The notes under the pieces: model-generated | The model's input: the letters and a program-made list of their open reading frames with translations, nothing else | Databases searched by the model: none | What the model was told of the DNA's origin: nothing | Part shown: positions 19,701-26,272 of the stretch, one piece after another | How positions within the stretch are numbered: position 1 is the first letter of the stretch | Layout: the number at the start of each line of letters is the position of its first letter | Position numbers and translations under genes: made by a program | From: a virus | DNA length: 40,635 nt | Virus record (IMG/VR): IMGVR_UViG_3300021956_000025 | Coordinates: 1 to 40,635 of that record | Strand: one strand, 5' to 3'

Positions 19701-19935
19701 CTTGCTGCTCCTCAATGTACAATCGGACAGATTCCATTAAATAGGATGCGATTGTTCCAAATTGATAATAGGTTCGTTTTCTGTCAAGATCGTCGTGGAA
19801 GAATCGCTCTGGATAGTATTGGAAGACAAAATCTCCGATACGGTCAACCCACTCTTTTCTACACTCAGGGCTGAGGAAGTCGCTTCCAGAAAAGCTGCTT
19901 TTTCCGTTGGTAAAACAAAATACTCCCATACAATG
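19693..19935 (-). CDS. tail assembly chaperone, -1 frameshift extension (GT-type)
   Basis: The C-terminal 80 residues reached only by a -1 shift from the preceding frame (start 20282). Read from 19935 it encodes HCMGVFCFTN and continues to EEQQDG. The shift site TTTTTTC is at 19935-19941. The fusion would be 116 + 80 = 196 aa. Residues RIGDFVFQYYPERFFHDDLD, and the final TIASYLMESVRLYIEE, are helical as in T-domains of lambda G-T. The internal ATG at 19929 lacks a Shine-Dalgarno, so this is a frameshift extension, not a separate gene. In lambda and P2 relatives such a fusion binds the tape measure during tail assembly; the tape measure gene follows directly. Confidence 0.75.
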   Translation of the reverse strand, partial: HCMGVFCFTNGKSSFSGSDFLSPECRKEWVDRIGDFVFQYYPERFFHDDLDRKRTYYQFGTIASYLMESVRLYIEEQQDG

Positions 19936-20282
19936 AAAAAAACCAGTCTATTCATAACCTCCTGCTTGACATCATCATCAAGATCTGAATGATTAAGTAA
20001 AATAGACTTTCCGCGAATGACGGTAGTTGCATTAGCAAGCTCTGTCAAAAGCTGTTGGATTTCGTTATCGCGTCTGTGAGTAGATGCTGCTTCTTTAAGA
20101 ATAATAACAGCAAGATTGATAGCACTTTTAATGCCACCATCAGTCATGTCTTCATACGCAGTACGAAGAACTCTAAAATTTGCTGAGTATAACTCAGTAG
20201 GCAATGGAACTGTATGGGTGACAAATTCTCCTTTGTCATCCTCAAGTTTCATAACCAGATTAAGATTGCGATCAAGTTTCAT
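19737..20282 (-). CDS. tail assembly chaperone (gpG-like, unshifted product)
   Basis: A 181-aa protein starting MKLDRNLNLVMKLEDDKGEF. Beta N-terminus then helices (MTDGGIKSAINLAVIILKEA; NEIQQLLTELANATTVIRG). It lies between tail tube and tape measure genes, the place of lambda G / P2 E. Codon 116 (TTC) is within a slippery run followed by an alternative frame running to 19693. After codon 116, the unshifted frame continues 65 codons with a hydrophobic/acidic tail (VWEYFVLPTEK ... ILTENEPI). The ATG has AGGGGC upstream. It is the more abundant product, if frameshifting is a minor event. Confidence 0.8.
   Translation of the reverse strand: MKLDRNLNLVMKLEDDKGEFVTHTVPLPTELYSANFRVLRTAYEDMTDGGIKSAINLAVIILKEAASTHRRDNEIQQLLTELANATTVIRGKSILLNHSDLDDDVKQEVMNRLVFFIVWEYFVLPTEKAAFLEATSSALSVEKSGLTVSEILSSNTIQSDSSTTILTENEPIINLEQSHPI
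19935..19941 (-). other. -1 programmed frameshift site TTTTTTC
   Basis: On the minus strand the zero frame reads GTT TTT TTC ATT: T TTT TTC is an exact X-XXY-YYZ slippery heptamer. A -1 shift leads into an 80-codon open frame ending at 19693. The location, in the gene between tail tube and tape measure, is the classic site for tail chaperone frameshifting in tailed phages. The 3' stimulatory structure, if any, was not identified. Confidence 0.75.
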
Positions 20283-20301
20283 ACATGCCCCTGTAGAAAT
20301 A

Positions 20302-20340
20302 GGCCCCCTGTAGTGTTGTAGCAGAAGCTGTCAGGGGGCC
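20302..20340 (-). terminator. terminator-like hairpin between tail tube and chaperone genes
   Basis: Arms GGCCCCCTG (20302-20310) and CAGGGGGCC (20332-20340): a 9-bp perfect GC-rich stem with a 21-nt loop, followed on the minus strand by TATTTCT. Only a partial T-run, so it is probably a leaky attenuator that lowers expression of the chaperone relative to the tube. It lies 38 bp from the tube stop and 20 bp from the chaperone ATG. Confidence 0.6.
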
Positions 20341-20373
20341 ACCAGCTTATCAGATTAACCTATCTGCTACAAC
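20315..20373 (-). promoter_or_regulatory. alternative (anti-terminator-like) hairpin overlapping the attenuator
   Basis: GTTGTAGCAGAAGCTG (20315-20330) is complementary to CAGCTT (20343-20348) plus CTGCTACAAC (20364-20373), i.e. 16 bp with a 15-nt bulge. In this fold the terminator arm 20332-20340 lies in the 12-nt apical loop, and the other terminator arm is unpaired, so the two folds exclude each other or form a pseudoknot. This is seen directly from the sequence; regulatory function is inferred. Confidence 0.5.
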
Positions 20374-20377
20374 TCAA

Positions 20378-20821
20378 TTATACCGGATTGAAGAGATCCC
20401 CACCAACCGGCCAATAACCATTAATGGTAATTACAAACTCTGCTTGAGTACCATTCATGTTAACATCGCCAACAGTCATGATAGCACAGTTGTAAAACGT
20501 AAGAGTTTCAAATGCTGAAGTATCTGACGTTACACTCACCTGACCAAGAGTAGGTGAATTCTGAGTCTGATTAAGCCATTGTGAAGAAAGCGCAAGGCTC
20601 TTCAAAAGGCTAATCCTAATTTGAGCAGGAATGTAAGGCTCCTCAGAATTAATAGTAGAAGTCAAACCCATAAGCTGGGTAGTAACATTACCATTAAAAG
20701 TGACAGAGATACCATCTGCACCAAGATAGGGAGCAGTAACGTTAAGATTGTCTACTGCAGGAATGTTAACATTAGCCCTAACCCGATTAAGCGGAGCAGG
20801 AATAAGTAAAGGGTTTGCCAT
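20378..20821 (-). CDS. tail tube protein
   Basis: A 147-aa protein starting MANPLLIPAPLNRVRANVNI. It is beta-rich: YLGADGISVTFNGNVTTQLM, YIPAQIRISLLKSLALSSQW, FETLTFYNCAIMTVGDVNMN and AEFVITINGYWP. The length and strand pattern fit a myovirus tail tube monomer, and it lies directly after the sheath and before the chaperone genes. It forms hexamer rings inside the sheath. TTGAATAATCCTC upstream on + means AGAGGATTATT precedes the ATG: a good Shine-Dalgarno. Highly expressed structural gene by position. Confidence 0.8.
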   Translation of the reverse strand: MANPLLIPAPLNRVRANVNIPAVDNLNVTAPYLGADGISVTFNGNVTTQLMGLTSTINSEEPYIPAQIRISLLKSLALSSQWLNQTQNSPTLGQVSVTSDTSAFETLTFYNCAIMTVGDVNMNGTQAEFVITINGYWPVGGDLFNPV

Positions 20822-20840
20822 TTCAATAATCCTCTATTGA

Positions 20841-22235
20841 TTACGGGAAGGTGGTTGCAAGGATATTAAACACAATCCTACGGAAGCCAAACTGCGGTAC
20901 AAATGATGCCTGGAAGCCACCATACAAACCACGAGCATAGTCACTAGGATTCAAAGCAACATAGGTCGCAAAAGGAACAGCATTGATAACGTAGTTCCCT
21001 TTGTAATCACCGCGTGACAGGTTAGACGTAAATTCATCAGGAGACAGCTGGGTAGTAATAACACGACCAAGTGCAAGACCAGTTGAAATACCACGAGCAG
21101 CAACATTAGCAGCTACTGCCTGCAAGCGATTGATACCATCCTGATTGTAATACAAAGGATTAATCTGATTATTGCTACCATTGATTACAGCATTTGAAAT
21201 AGCAAGATCCAGCTCAATCTGCTGCCAGTCAATAGAATATGCAACGTTCTGCGGGAATCCATTCAGGTTGTTGCCGTACACCAGAATAACATTGCTAATA
21301 CCGCCTTCAGCCCCTAGTGATGCAAAATTGATATTACCATCAATGTATGCAGTCATATTAGTCTGATTCAAAGGAAGTGCATCAACATTGTTCAGATATG
21401 CATAACTTGAAGGTGGCAGTTTATTCGTCGGAGTGGGACGAATATTGGTAATGTATGCTGCATAGGCAATAGCTGCAACCTGGCTAACTGTATATGCATT
21501 CAGATCTTGAACCTGAGTAAACACATTTCTCAGAGTAGTGAATGCTGCCCACGTTTCTGAAGTAGTAGGTGTAACAGGCAGATAGAACTTAAGCAGCGAA
21601 GTTAATGCATTATACTGATTAAAGAAGTTATATGCAGAAACAGATTCTGCATCAACACCAGGAAGAAAACATACATTGTATATTTGCTTTGGGTTAGCAG
21701 CAATCCATTCATCAAGACTGGTCAGAGTATCGGCTACTGAAGTAGTTCCTGATTCATACAAGAAGTAACCAGTAACCTGACCTGACTGTGCCCACCAAGT
21801 TGCATCAGCAGCAACAAGCCATGCATCAGCACCATAACGAGCAGCACCAGGAATGCTAGCAAGTCCAGGATCAGTATCAAGTGCATAAGTCAGAACATTG
21901 TCTGCACCAACAGTAGCAACAAAAGTGCCATTGTAAGCAGAAGGATATGCACCGCTAATAATAAGCGGAGTAAGATCACCTTCAACAAGCCCATGATTAG
22001 CAGCAAGAGCAACAGTTACTACACCAGTTGCCCAAGTAAGAGTGCTAATGCTCTTAGTAGGCTTTTGGTAAGAACTGAGACTAGTAGGGTCACCGAAATA
22101 AACTGCAGTTCCAGTAGGAACGTTGGTAGAACCCTGAGATACGATCATACCCCTAGACTGAAGTGCACTAGGTTCAGGAGCGTATTCAGCGGTAACATTT
22201 AACTGTACAATATGGTTAAAGAAACCTTGCGCCAT
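20841..22235 (-). CDS. tail sheath protein (DUF3383-type)
   Basis: A 464-aa contractile sheath. Start MAQGFFNHIVQLNVTAEYAP with AGAGGAT upstream; an ATG at 22265 is inside the preceding gene. The N-terminal FNHIVQLNVTAE...QSRGMIVSQG and C-terminal QFGFRRIVFNILATTFP are the DUF3383 pattern. A 60-80 aa insertion (ISTLTWATGVVTVALAANHG, VEGDLTPLIISGAYPSAYNG, AYALDTDPG-like end) is a small beta domain, like the one in J. ARGISTGLALGRVITTQLSP and NPSDYARGLYGGFQASFVPQ lie in the core domain. The protein contracts during infection; it stands between the connectors and tube as usual. Confidence 0.85.
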   Translation of the reverse strand: MAQGFFNHIVQLNVTAEYAPEPSALQSRGMIVSQGSTNVPTGTAVYFGDPTSLSSYQKPTKSISTLTWATGVVTVALAANHGLVEGDLTPLIISGAYPSAYNGTFVATVGADNVLTYALDTDPGLASIPGAARYGADAWLVAADATWWAQSGQVTGYFLYESGTTSVADTLTSLDEWIAANPKQIYNVCFLPGVDAESVSAYNFFNQYNALTSLLKFYLPVTPTTSETWAAFTTLRNVFTQVQDLNAYTVSQVAAIAYAAYITNIRPTPTNKLPPSSYAYLNNVDALPLNQTNMTAYIDGNINFASLGAEGGISNVILVYGNNLNGFPQNVAYSIDWQQIELDLAISNAVINGSNNQINPLYYNQDGINRLQAVAANVAARGISTGLALGRVITTQLSPDEFTSNLSRGDYKGNYVINAVPFATYVALNPSDYARGLYGGFQASFVPQFGFRRIVFNILATTFP

Positions 22236-22252
22236 TTTAATATCCTCTAAAG

Positions 22253-23167
22253 TTAGGGATTCCAAGAAACAAAGTTGATCAATGCCTTATTAATGTATGT
22301 GATTGCATCCTCATACACCGCGGATTGAACGTAACTAACATCCAACGTGATTTCCTTTTGCTGAGCGATCACGTTCAACTCGCTCTGGATATGCTTGACA
22401 TCGCGAATAGTGATGCCCTCTTTCAGAATTCCAAATATTGGATTAAATTCATTAAGATTGTAAATCGAATCTACAAATGAAAATATATCCTGATTATTCA
22501 ATCCATAAGTTATAAATCTAACTTTATCAGAAACAAGCTGATAAGATCCACGACCTATTCTATCAGTCAATTTTATTGGCTGAAGATTTTTTGTATCATC
22601 TTGACCAATATGACACACCACATATGGAGGTGTTAAGTTTTCAGGCACAAGAAATGATGGAAATACAGGTAATGCATTAGATTGCAATTGCAGCCAAATA
22701 GGAAGGCTGTTGCTTACAATTGGCTCTGTAGGAAGCTGAGTTGAATTTTCAATAACCTGAGTTCTCATCTCAGGATATACAGCATGTCCTTCATAATGCC
22801 AAAGCTCTGCTTGATCGTAATAATTTCCATGACTTGAAAATGTAAATTGAAAATCATCAAAAGATCCAATCCAGATATTTCCTGGTTGAATTTCTTCAAG
22901 ATTTGCAATTTGTGTATTAGTTGTGAACAAAACATTCACAAAACTAATTGTATTATCAAGTTCCTGTTTTTGATCCGCGGAGTAATGCAATGATCCAAAT
23001 ACTTCAATAGAAGGTACTGATTTATCCCTCAACCAGAACACATAACCATCTAATGGCAGAATAACTCTTTTGTAAGAGTTAAATGTCACAGTCTGGTTTT
23101 GGCTGATCATATTAAGACCAGCCTGTAATGCTCCTGCTAAAGGATTATCTTCAAACTCATTAATCAT
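22253..23167 (-). CDS. neck/tail-terminator-region protein
   Basis: A 304-aa protein. Regions MINEFEDNPLAGALQAGLNM, YKRVILPLDGYVFWLRDKSV, SVPSIEVFGSLHYSADQKQE, GNIWIGSFDDFQFTFSSHGN. Position between connector genes and sheath fits a tail terminator or neck protein (similar proteins adjacent to DUF3383 sheath genes are annotated hypothetical). It overlaps the upstream gene by ATGA. No catalytic motifs. Function is inferred by synteny only. Confidence 0.6.
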   Translation of the reverse strand: MINEFEDNPLAGALQAGLNMISQNQTVTFNSYKRVILPLDGYVFWLRDKSVPSIEVFGSLHYSADQKQELDNTISFVNVLFTTNTQIANLEEIQPGNIWIGSFDDFQFTFSSHGNYYDQAELWHYEGHAVYPEMRTQVIENSTQLPTEPIVSNSLPIWLQLQSNALPVFPSFLVPENLTPPYVVCHIGQDDTKNLQPIKLTDRIGRGSYQLVSDKVRFITYGLNNQDIFSFVDSIYNLNEFNPIFGILKEGITIRDVKHIQSELNVIAQQKEITLDVSYVQSAVYEDAITYINKALINFVSWNP

Positions 23168-23562
23168 GCTTTAACCAATTTGGCTCTGATCGTCTGTCTG
23201 AATTTACCAGTATCAACAAATGATGGAGTTGACCTACCACCTTTAGCTTTTGTTCTTCTTTTTCTTGCTAAAGATGCTTTAGTAGGAGTGCCAGGCAACT
23301 TTCCATCAAACCAAGCATTTGTGATAAGTTGCTTAAACTTATCTTCAACAACTGGAAGATTGTATTCCCTTCTAGTTAATTTAAATTTATGTTCAACCAT
23401 TTTCAGAACAACAGATCTATTGATCTCTTTTCTGAACTCTTCCATAAACTTTGCTTTAATGCCATATTTATCTTCAAGATAATCGGCAACTTGCTCAACA
23501 GTTCTACCATTCCTATAAGGAGATGAGTGTCTGTGATCAATAACAAGTTTATATGTGCTCAT
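23164..23562 (-). CDS. head-tail connector / tail completion protein
   Basis: A 132-aa protein, basic: TVEQVADYLEDKYGIKAKFM, EEFRKEINRSVVLKMVEHK and the C-terminal KASLARKRRTKAKGGRSTPS, FVDTGKFRQTIRAKLVKA. The final phrase ...F.DTG.....I.A.... is common in gp10/HK97-gp10-like and gpS-like tail completion proteins. Located between the adaptor and terminator-like genes. It probably joins neck to tail. Starts with ATGA coupling. Confidence 0.6.
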   Translation of the reverse strand: MSTYKLVIDHRHSSPYRNGRTVEQVADYLEDKYGIKAKFMEEFRKEINRSVVLKMVEHKFKLTRREYNLPVVEDKFKQLITNAWFDGKLPGTPTKASLARKRRTKAKGGRSTPSFVDTGKFRQTIRAKLVKA

Positions 23563-24020
23563 GCCATTTGCAGAAGACTGAGTGAACCAACACTCTGAGC
23601 AATTTCCAAATACATTCTACCCCAAGGTGTTTTCATCAAATCAAGTTGACTGAAAGTAAGGCCATCAAAGAATTTTGGCACCTTCAACTTGGATGAAGTG
23701 GTTTCGTCTTGAGCAGCTTCAACAGCACCCGCGACTAAAGAATGTAAATTATATTGTTTCTGTATCTTCTTGAAGAATTCCTGATTAGGCTGATCCTTTG
23801 CCCAAACCATTAGCATATGCGTAGCAAAATTGTATACAGCCGTTGTATACAGGAATTCTTCAGGAAGTTGCGGAATCACAGCCAAAAGTGGCTGTGTAAA
23901 ATTCAAAGCCAAATTATAAGAAAATTCAATAGTTGGTGACCCACTAGGCAGGACAGTAGTATCCACGCCTACAATATCACGTAGGAAGGTAGTATATCCT
24001 GACAAAGTGGGTCCAGCCAT
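23559..24020 (-). CDS. head-tail adaptor-like protein
   Basis: A 153-aa protein; start MAGPTLSGYTTFLRDIVGVD (24020) with AAGGAAT upstream, preferred over an in-frame ATG at 24056. Helical: LAVIPQLPEEFLYTTAVYNF, THMLMVWAKDQPNQEFFKKI, LVAGAVEAAQDETTSS, then MKTPWGRMYLEIAQSV. Size and helix pattern fit the DUF4054-type adaptors that stack below the portal. Next to capsid genes and upstream of the completion protein. Family call tentative. Confidence 0.6.
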   Translation of the reverse strand: MAGPTLSGYTTFLRDIVGVDTTVLPSGSPTIEFSYNLALNFTQPLLAVIPQLPEEFLYTTAVYNFATHMLMVWAKDQPNQEFFKKIQKQYNLHSLVAGAVEAAQDETTSSKLKVPKFFDGLTFSQLDLMKTPWGRMYLEIAQSVGSLSLLQMA

Positions 24021-24024
24021 TTCC

Positions 24025-24513
24025 TTATTCCTTTGAGCTAAATTTCTGACGCACAAGAGGTTTGTTTTTACGAGTGGTCTCTTTAGGAGTCATCTCAGTA
24101 ATTTCAACTTCAACTGCTTTTACACCAACATTAAGTTCTGGATTCTCTTCAACAGATTTCATGGTGGCAATTGCAGTGCGTTCTTTCTCAAGCTGAATTT
24201 GACGAGATACAACATCTTCGTTGACTTCATCAACCAGCTCATAAGTTTCAGCAGGCAAAGGCTTATCTGAATAAACCAGAGCAACTTTAATCATTGATTC
24301 AGCTTTTGCTTTTCTAGCTTCATCAATGTTCATCATGCCATAACGACGATGCTGATCAATTACATATGCTACAAGATAATCACTTACATCTTTAAGAATA
24401 TGTGCTTGATGACCAGCTGGAATAACCCTACTGAAGATACGGGGAGATTCTGGCTCACGCCAGTTAAATCCGTGATCTTGCATAGTTGGATTCAATATAT
24501 ATAAATCTGCCAT
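24025..24513 (-). CDS. hypothetical structural protein downstream of capsid
   Basis: A 162-aa protein starting MADLYILNPTMQDHGFNWRE; AAGAGG precedes the ATG. Residues 18-50 (EPESPRIFSRVIPAGHQAHI) then a helical, charged part (VSRQIQLEKERTAIATMKSV) and a basic tail (TRKNKPLVRQKFSSKE). An in-frame ATG at 24597 would read through the terminator, so it is rejected. It lies between the capsid gene's terminator and the adaptor, so it is probably a virion or head completion protein. Similar proteins in DUF2184 capsid phages are hypothetical. Confidence 0.6.
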   Translation of the reverse strand: MADLYILNPTMQDHGFNWREPESPRIFSRVIPAGHQAHILKDVSDYLVAYVIDQHRRYGMMNIDEARKAKAESMIKVALVYSDKPLPAETYELVDEVNEDVVSRQIQLEKERTAIATMKSVEENPELNVGVKAVEVEITEMTPKETTRKNKPLVRQKFSSKE

Positions 24514-24541
24514 CTTTAACCTCTTAGATGAGTTCCCCCTT

Positions 24542-24599
24542 AAAAATTGTGGGCAGGAGGGAGGAATTCTCTTTTCGGGTGCGACCCTAGCCCACAATT
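24542..24599 (-). terminator. Rho-independent terminator after the major capsid gene
   Basis: On the minus strand AATTGTGGGC (24599-24590 side) pairs with GCCCACAATT (24554-24545 side): a 10-bp perfect stem, then TTTTT (24546-24542). The 35-nt loop contains a small GGGTCGCACCC hairpin. It sits 10 bp after the capsid stop, so it probably makes capsid transcripts abundant relative to downstream tail genes. Readthrough is needed for the downstream genes. Confidence 0.75.
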
Positions 24600-24608
24600 A
24601 TTTTCCTA

Positions 24609-25634
24609 TCAGCTATACGGCATTGACAGGATGCTGATACCCTGAGAACGGATACCCCAGCCCGGAGTAGCACGAATCTCAGAAACGGTGCTCAGTGCGC
24701 CATCGGGCAGCGGTGAAGTAATTTCACGCGGTGCAGCAAGGTCAGTAAGCATCAGAGTGGTAGCATCGGTGCCCGGAGTCAGAGTGGCAAAGATGTTGGT
24801 ATTCGGCTGTGAGCCAACATACGGAGTCTTGATTTCCGGGATAACGAGCAGGATAGCATCCGTACCACCAGCACCCTTACCAATGAGCGTATCATCGTAA
24901 GCCCATTCGATGCTATCACCAGACCAGCCAATGACTGCTTCAGTCGTACCAGCCGTTGAGCTGACACCAGCGCCAGGACGCTGATAGTTCATCAGGCTGA
25001 CGATTGAGTACATCCACTGACCCAGAACGCGCTGCGGTCCAAGGATAACAACGCGAGCAGCAGTGCCCATCTGGTTCATACGAATCTTAGCCTGAACAAC
25101 CTGGCGGGTCAGGTAAGCTGCCATTTCAGCAGGATCGTAAGTAACAACAGTGGTATGACCACCGGTGTCAGCAGGAAGGGTATCAGTGTAAGCACCGGGG
25201 GTGTTCATCAGACCTTCGCCAGTGTTCTGCGGGTTAAAACCGTAGAGCAGACCATTACGCAGACCATTGAACGTACCCTGACGCATTGCAAGGCGGTTAG
25301 CTTCAGGAAGCGCGAAGCCCCAGTTGCTAGCAGCAGCGATGTCATGGTGATCGTAAATGGTGCGGTTACGAATCAGGTAGGTCGGAGCAGAAATCTGCAG
25401 AGCATCAACTGAACAAGAAGGAAGCTGGTTAGCAGCATTCTGGTTAGCAACATAAGCAGACTTGACGTTCAGACGCTTGATGTAAACTGCCAGATCGCCA
25501 GCAGCCATTTTCGGTGCAATAGTGCCACCAGCCAGAGTCTTGAAGGCTCCAGAAGGCTGCTGATACTGCATAATGATTTCAGGCATCGTAAAGCTCGGAT
25601 GGAGCTGAACAAAACCACTAGTGATATTTGCCAT
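24609..25634 (-). CDS. major capsid protein (DUF2184-type, HK97 fold)
   Basis: A 341-aa capsid subunit. Start MANITSGFVQLHPSFTMPEI with a perfect AAGGAGG Shine-Dalgarno. The DUF2184 pattern is visible: LRNGLLYGFNPQNTGEGLMN, MAAYLTRQVVQAKIRMNQMG, AARVVILGPQRVLGQWMYSI, IEWAYDDTLIGKGAGGTDAI, and C-terminal LPDGALSTVSEIRATPGWGI. It self-assembles with the protease/scaffold at 26273-28144 and the decoration protein. GC content by eye is higher than in the tail genes, consistent with strong expression. A strong terminator follows. Confidence 0.9.
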   Translation of the reverse strand: MANITSGFVQLHPSFTMPEIIMQYQQPSGAFKTLAGGTIAPKMAAGDLAVYIKRLNVKSAYVANQNAANQLPSCSVDALQISAPTYLIRNRTIYDHHDIAAASNWGFALPEANRLAMRQGTFNGLRNGLLYGFNPQNTGEGLMNTPGAYTDTLPADTGGHTTVVTYDPAEMAAYLTRQVVQAKIRMNQMGTAARVVILGPQRVLGQWMYSIVSLMNYQRPGAGVSSTAGTTEAVIGWSGDSIEWAYDDTLIGKGAGGTDAILLVIPEIKTPYVGSQPNTNIFATLTPGTDATTLMLTDLAAPREITSPLPDGALSTVSEIRATPGWGIRSQGISILSMPYS

Positions 25635-25647
25635 TGTTAATTCCTCC

Positions 25648-26247
25648 TTAGATCTGGATAACGGCTACGTTGGAAGTAGTGTCCCAGGTTGCAAAACCAG
25701 TTACGTTGTCATAGACAACCGTGGCGCCATTGGTGTCAACCTGTACAAGAGTTGCATCAAAGTCAAAGTCACCGTCACCAGCAAGAACGAGTTGCTGAGC
25801 AGTTGCATCCCAACCAAAGGTCTGCGGGTTAGTTGAACCAGCAAGAGCAATTACGCCAGAAACACAACTAACAACGATACGGTTGTTGGTGCCCTTGCGA
25901 ACAAAGTTGAAAGAGTTGCCCGGAGACGCAAGCGGAACCGGAGACTGCGGAGTGGTCGGCAGGCTGTAAGTACCGTTAAATACGGTGAAGCCAGCGAAAT
26001 CCGTAGCAGAAGTTGCAATAGCAAGAATTGAACCAGCGTATCCAGCACCCGGAGTTGCAGGAGGAGTTGCTTCACTAATAGCCATACCGCCCCATACAGG
26101 AACAGCAACAGTTGATTTGATTACACCAGGTGCAATCTGGAAACGGGCAGCAGGATCATCCTGCAACGTGCCCTGCCAAAAGCCATTAGATTGAACGCTA
26201 AAGCTGTCCTGAACGTTCGTAATGGCATAAGGATTAAAAGTAGTCAT
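25648..26247 (-). CDS. capsid decoration / structural cement protein
   Basis: A 199-aa protein starting MTTFNPYAITNVQDSFSVQS; TAAGGAG upstream. It has DDPAARFQIAPGVIKSTVAV, VWGGMAISEATPPATPGAGY, SPVPLASPGNSFNFVRKGTN and GTNNRIVVSCVSGVIALAGS, typical of the structural cement proteins (Gp24-like) found just upstream of DUF2184 capsids. It is beta-rich, without charged coil. Probably binds the capsid surface and stabilises it. Family by position and pattern. Confidence 0.75.
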   Translation of the reverse strand: MTTFNPYAITNVQDSFSVQSNGFWQGTLQDDPAARFQIAPGVIKSTVAVPVWGGMAISEATPPATPGAGYAGSILAIATSATDFAGFTVFNGTYSLPTTPQSPVPLASPGNSFNFVRKGTNNRIVVSCVSGVIALAGSTNPQTFGWDATAQQLVLAGDGDFDFDATLVQVDTNGATVVYDNVTGFATWDTTSNVAVIQI

Positions 26248-26272
26248 TTAATTACTCCTTAATGCAAGTAGA

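Noticed and set aside
19693-19929. Independent 78-aa gene starting at the ATG at 19929
   Set aside because: No Shine-Dalgarno precedes it and it is joined in frame to the chaperone by a -1 shift at TTTTTTC. It is treated as the frameshift extension.
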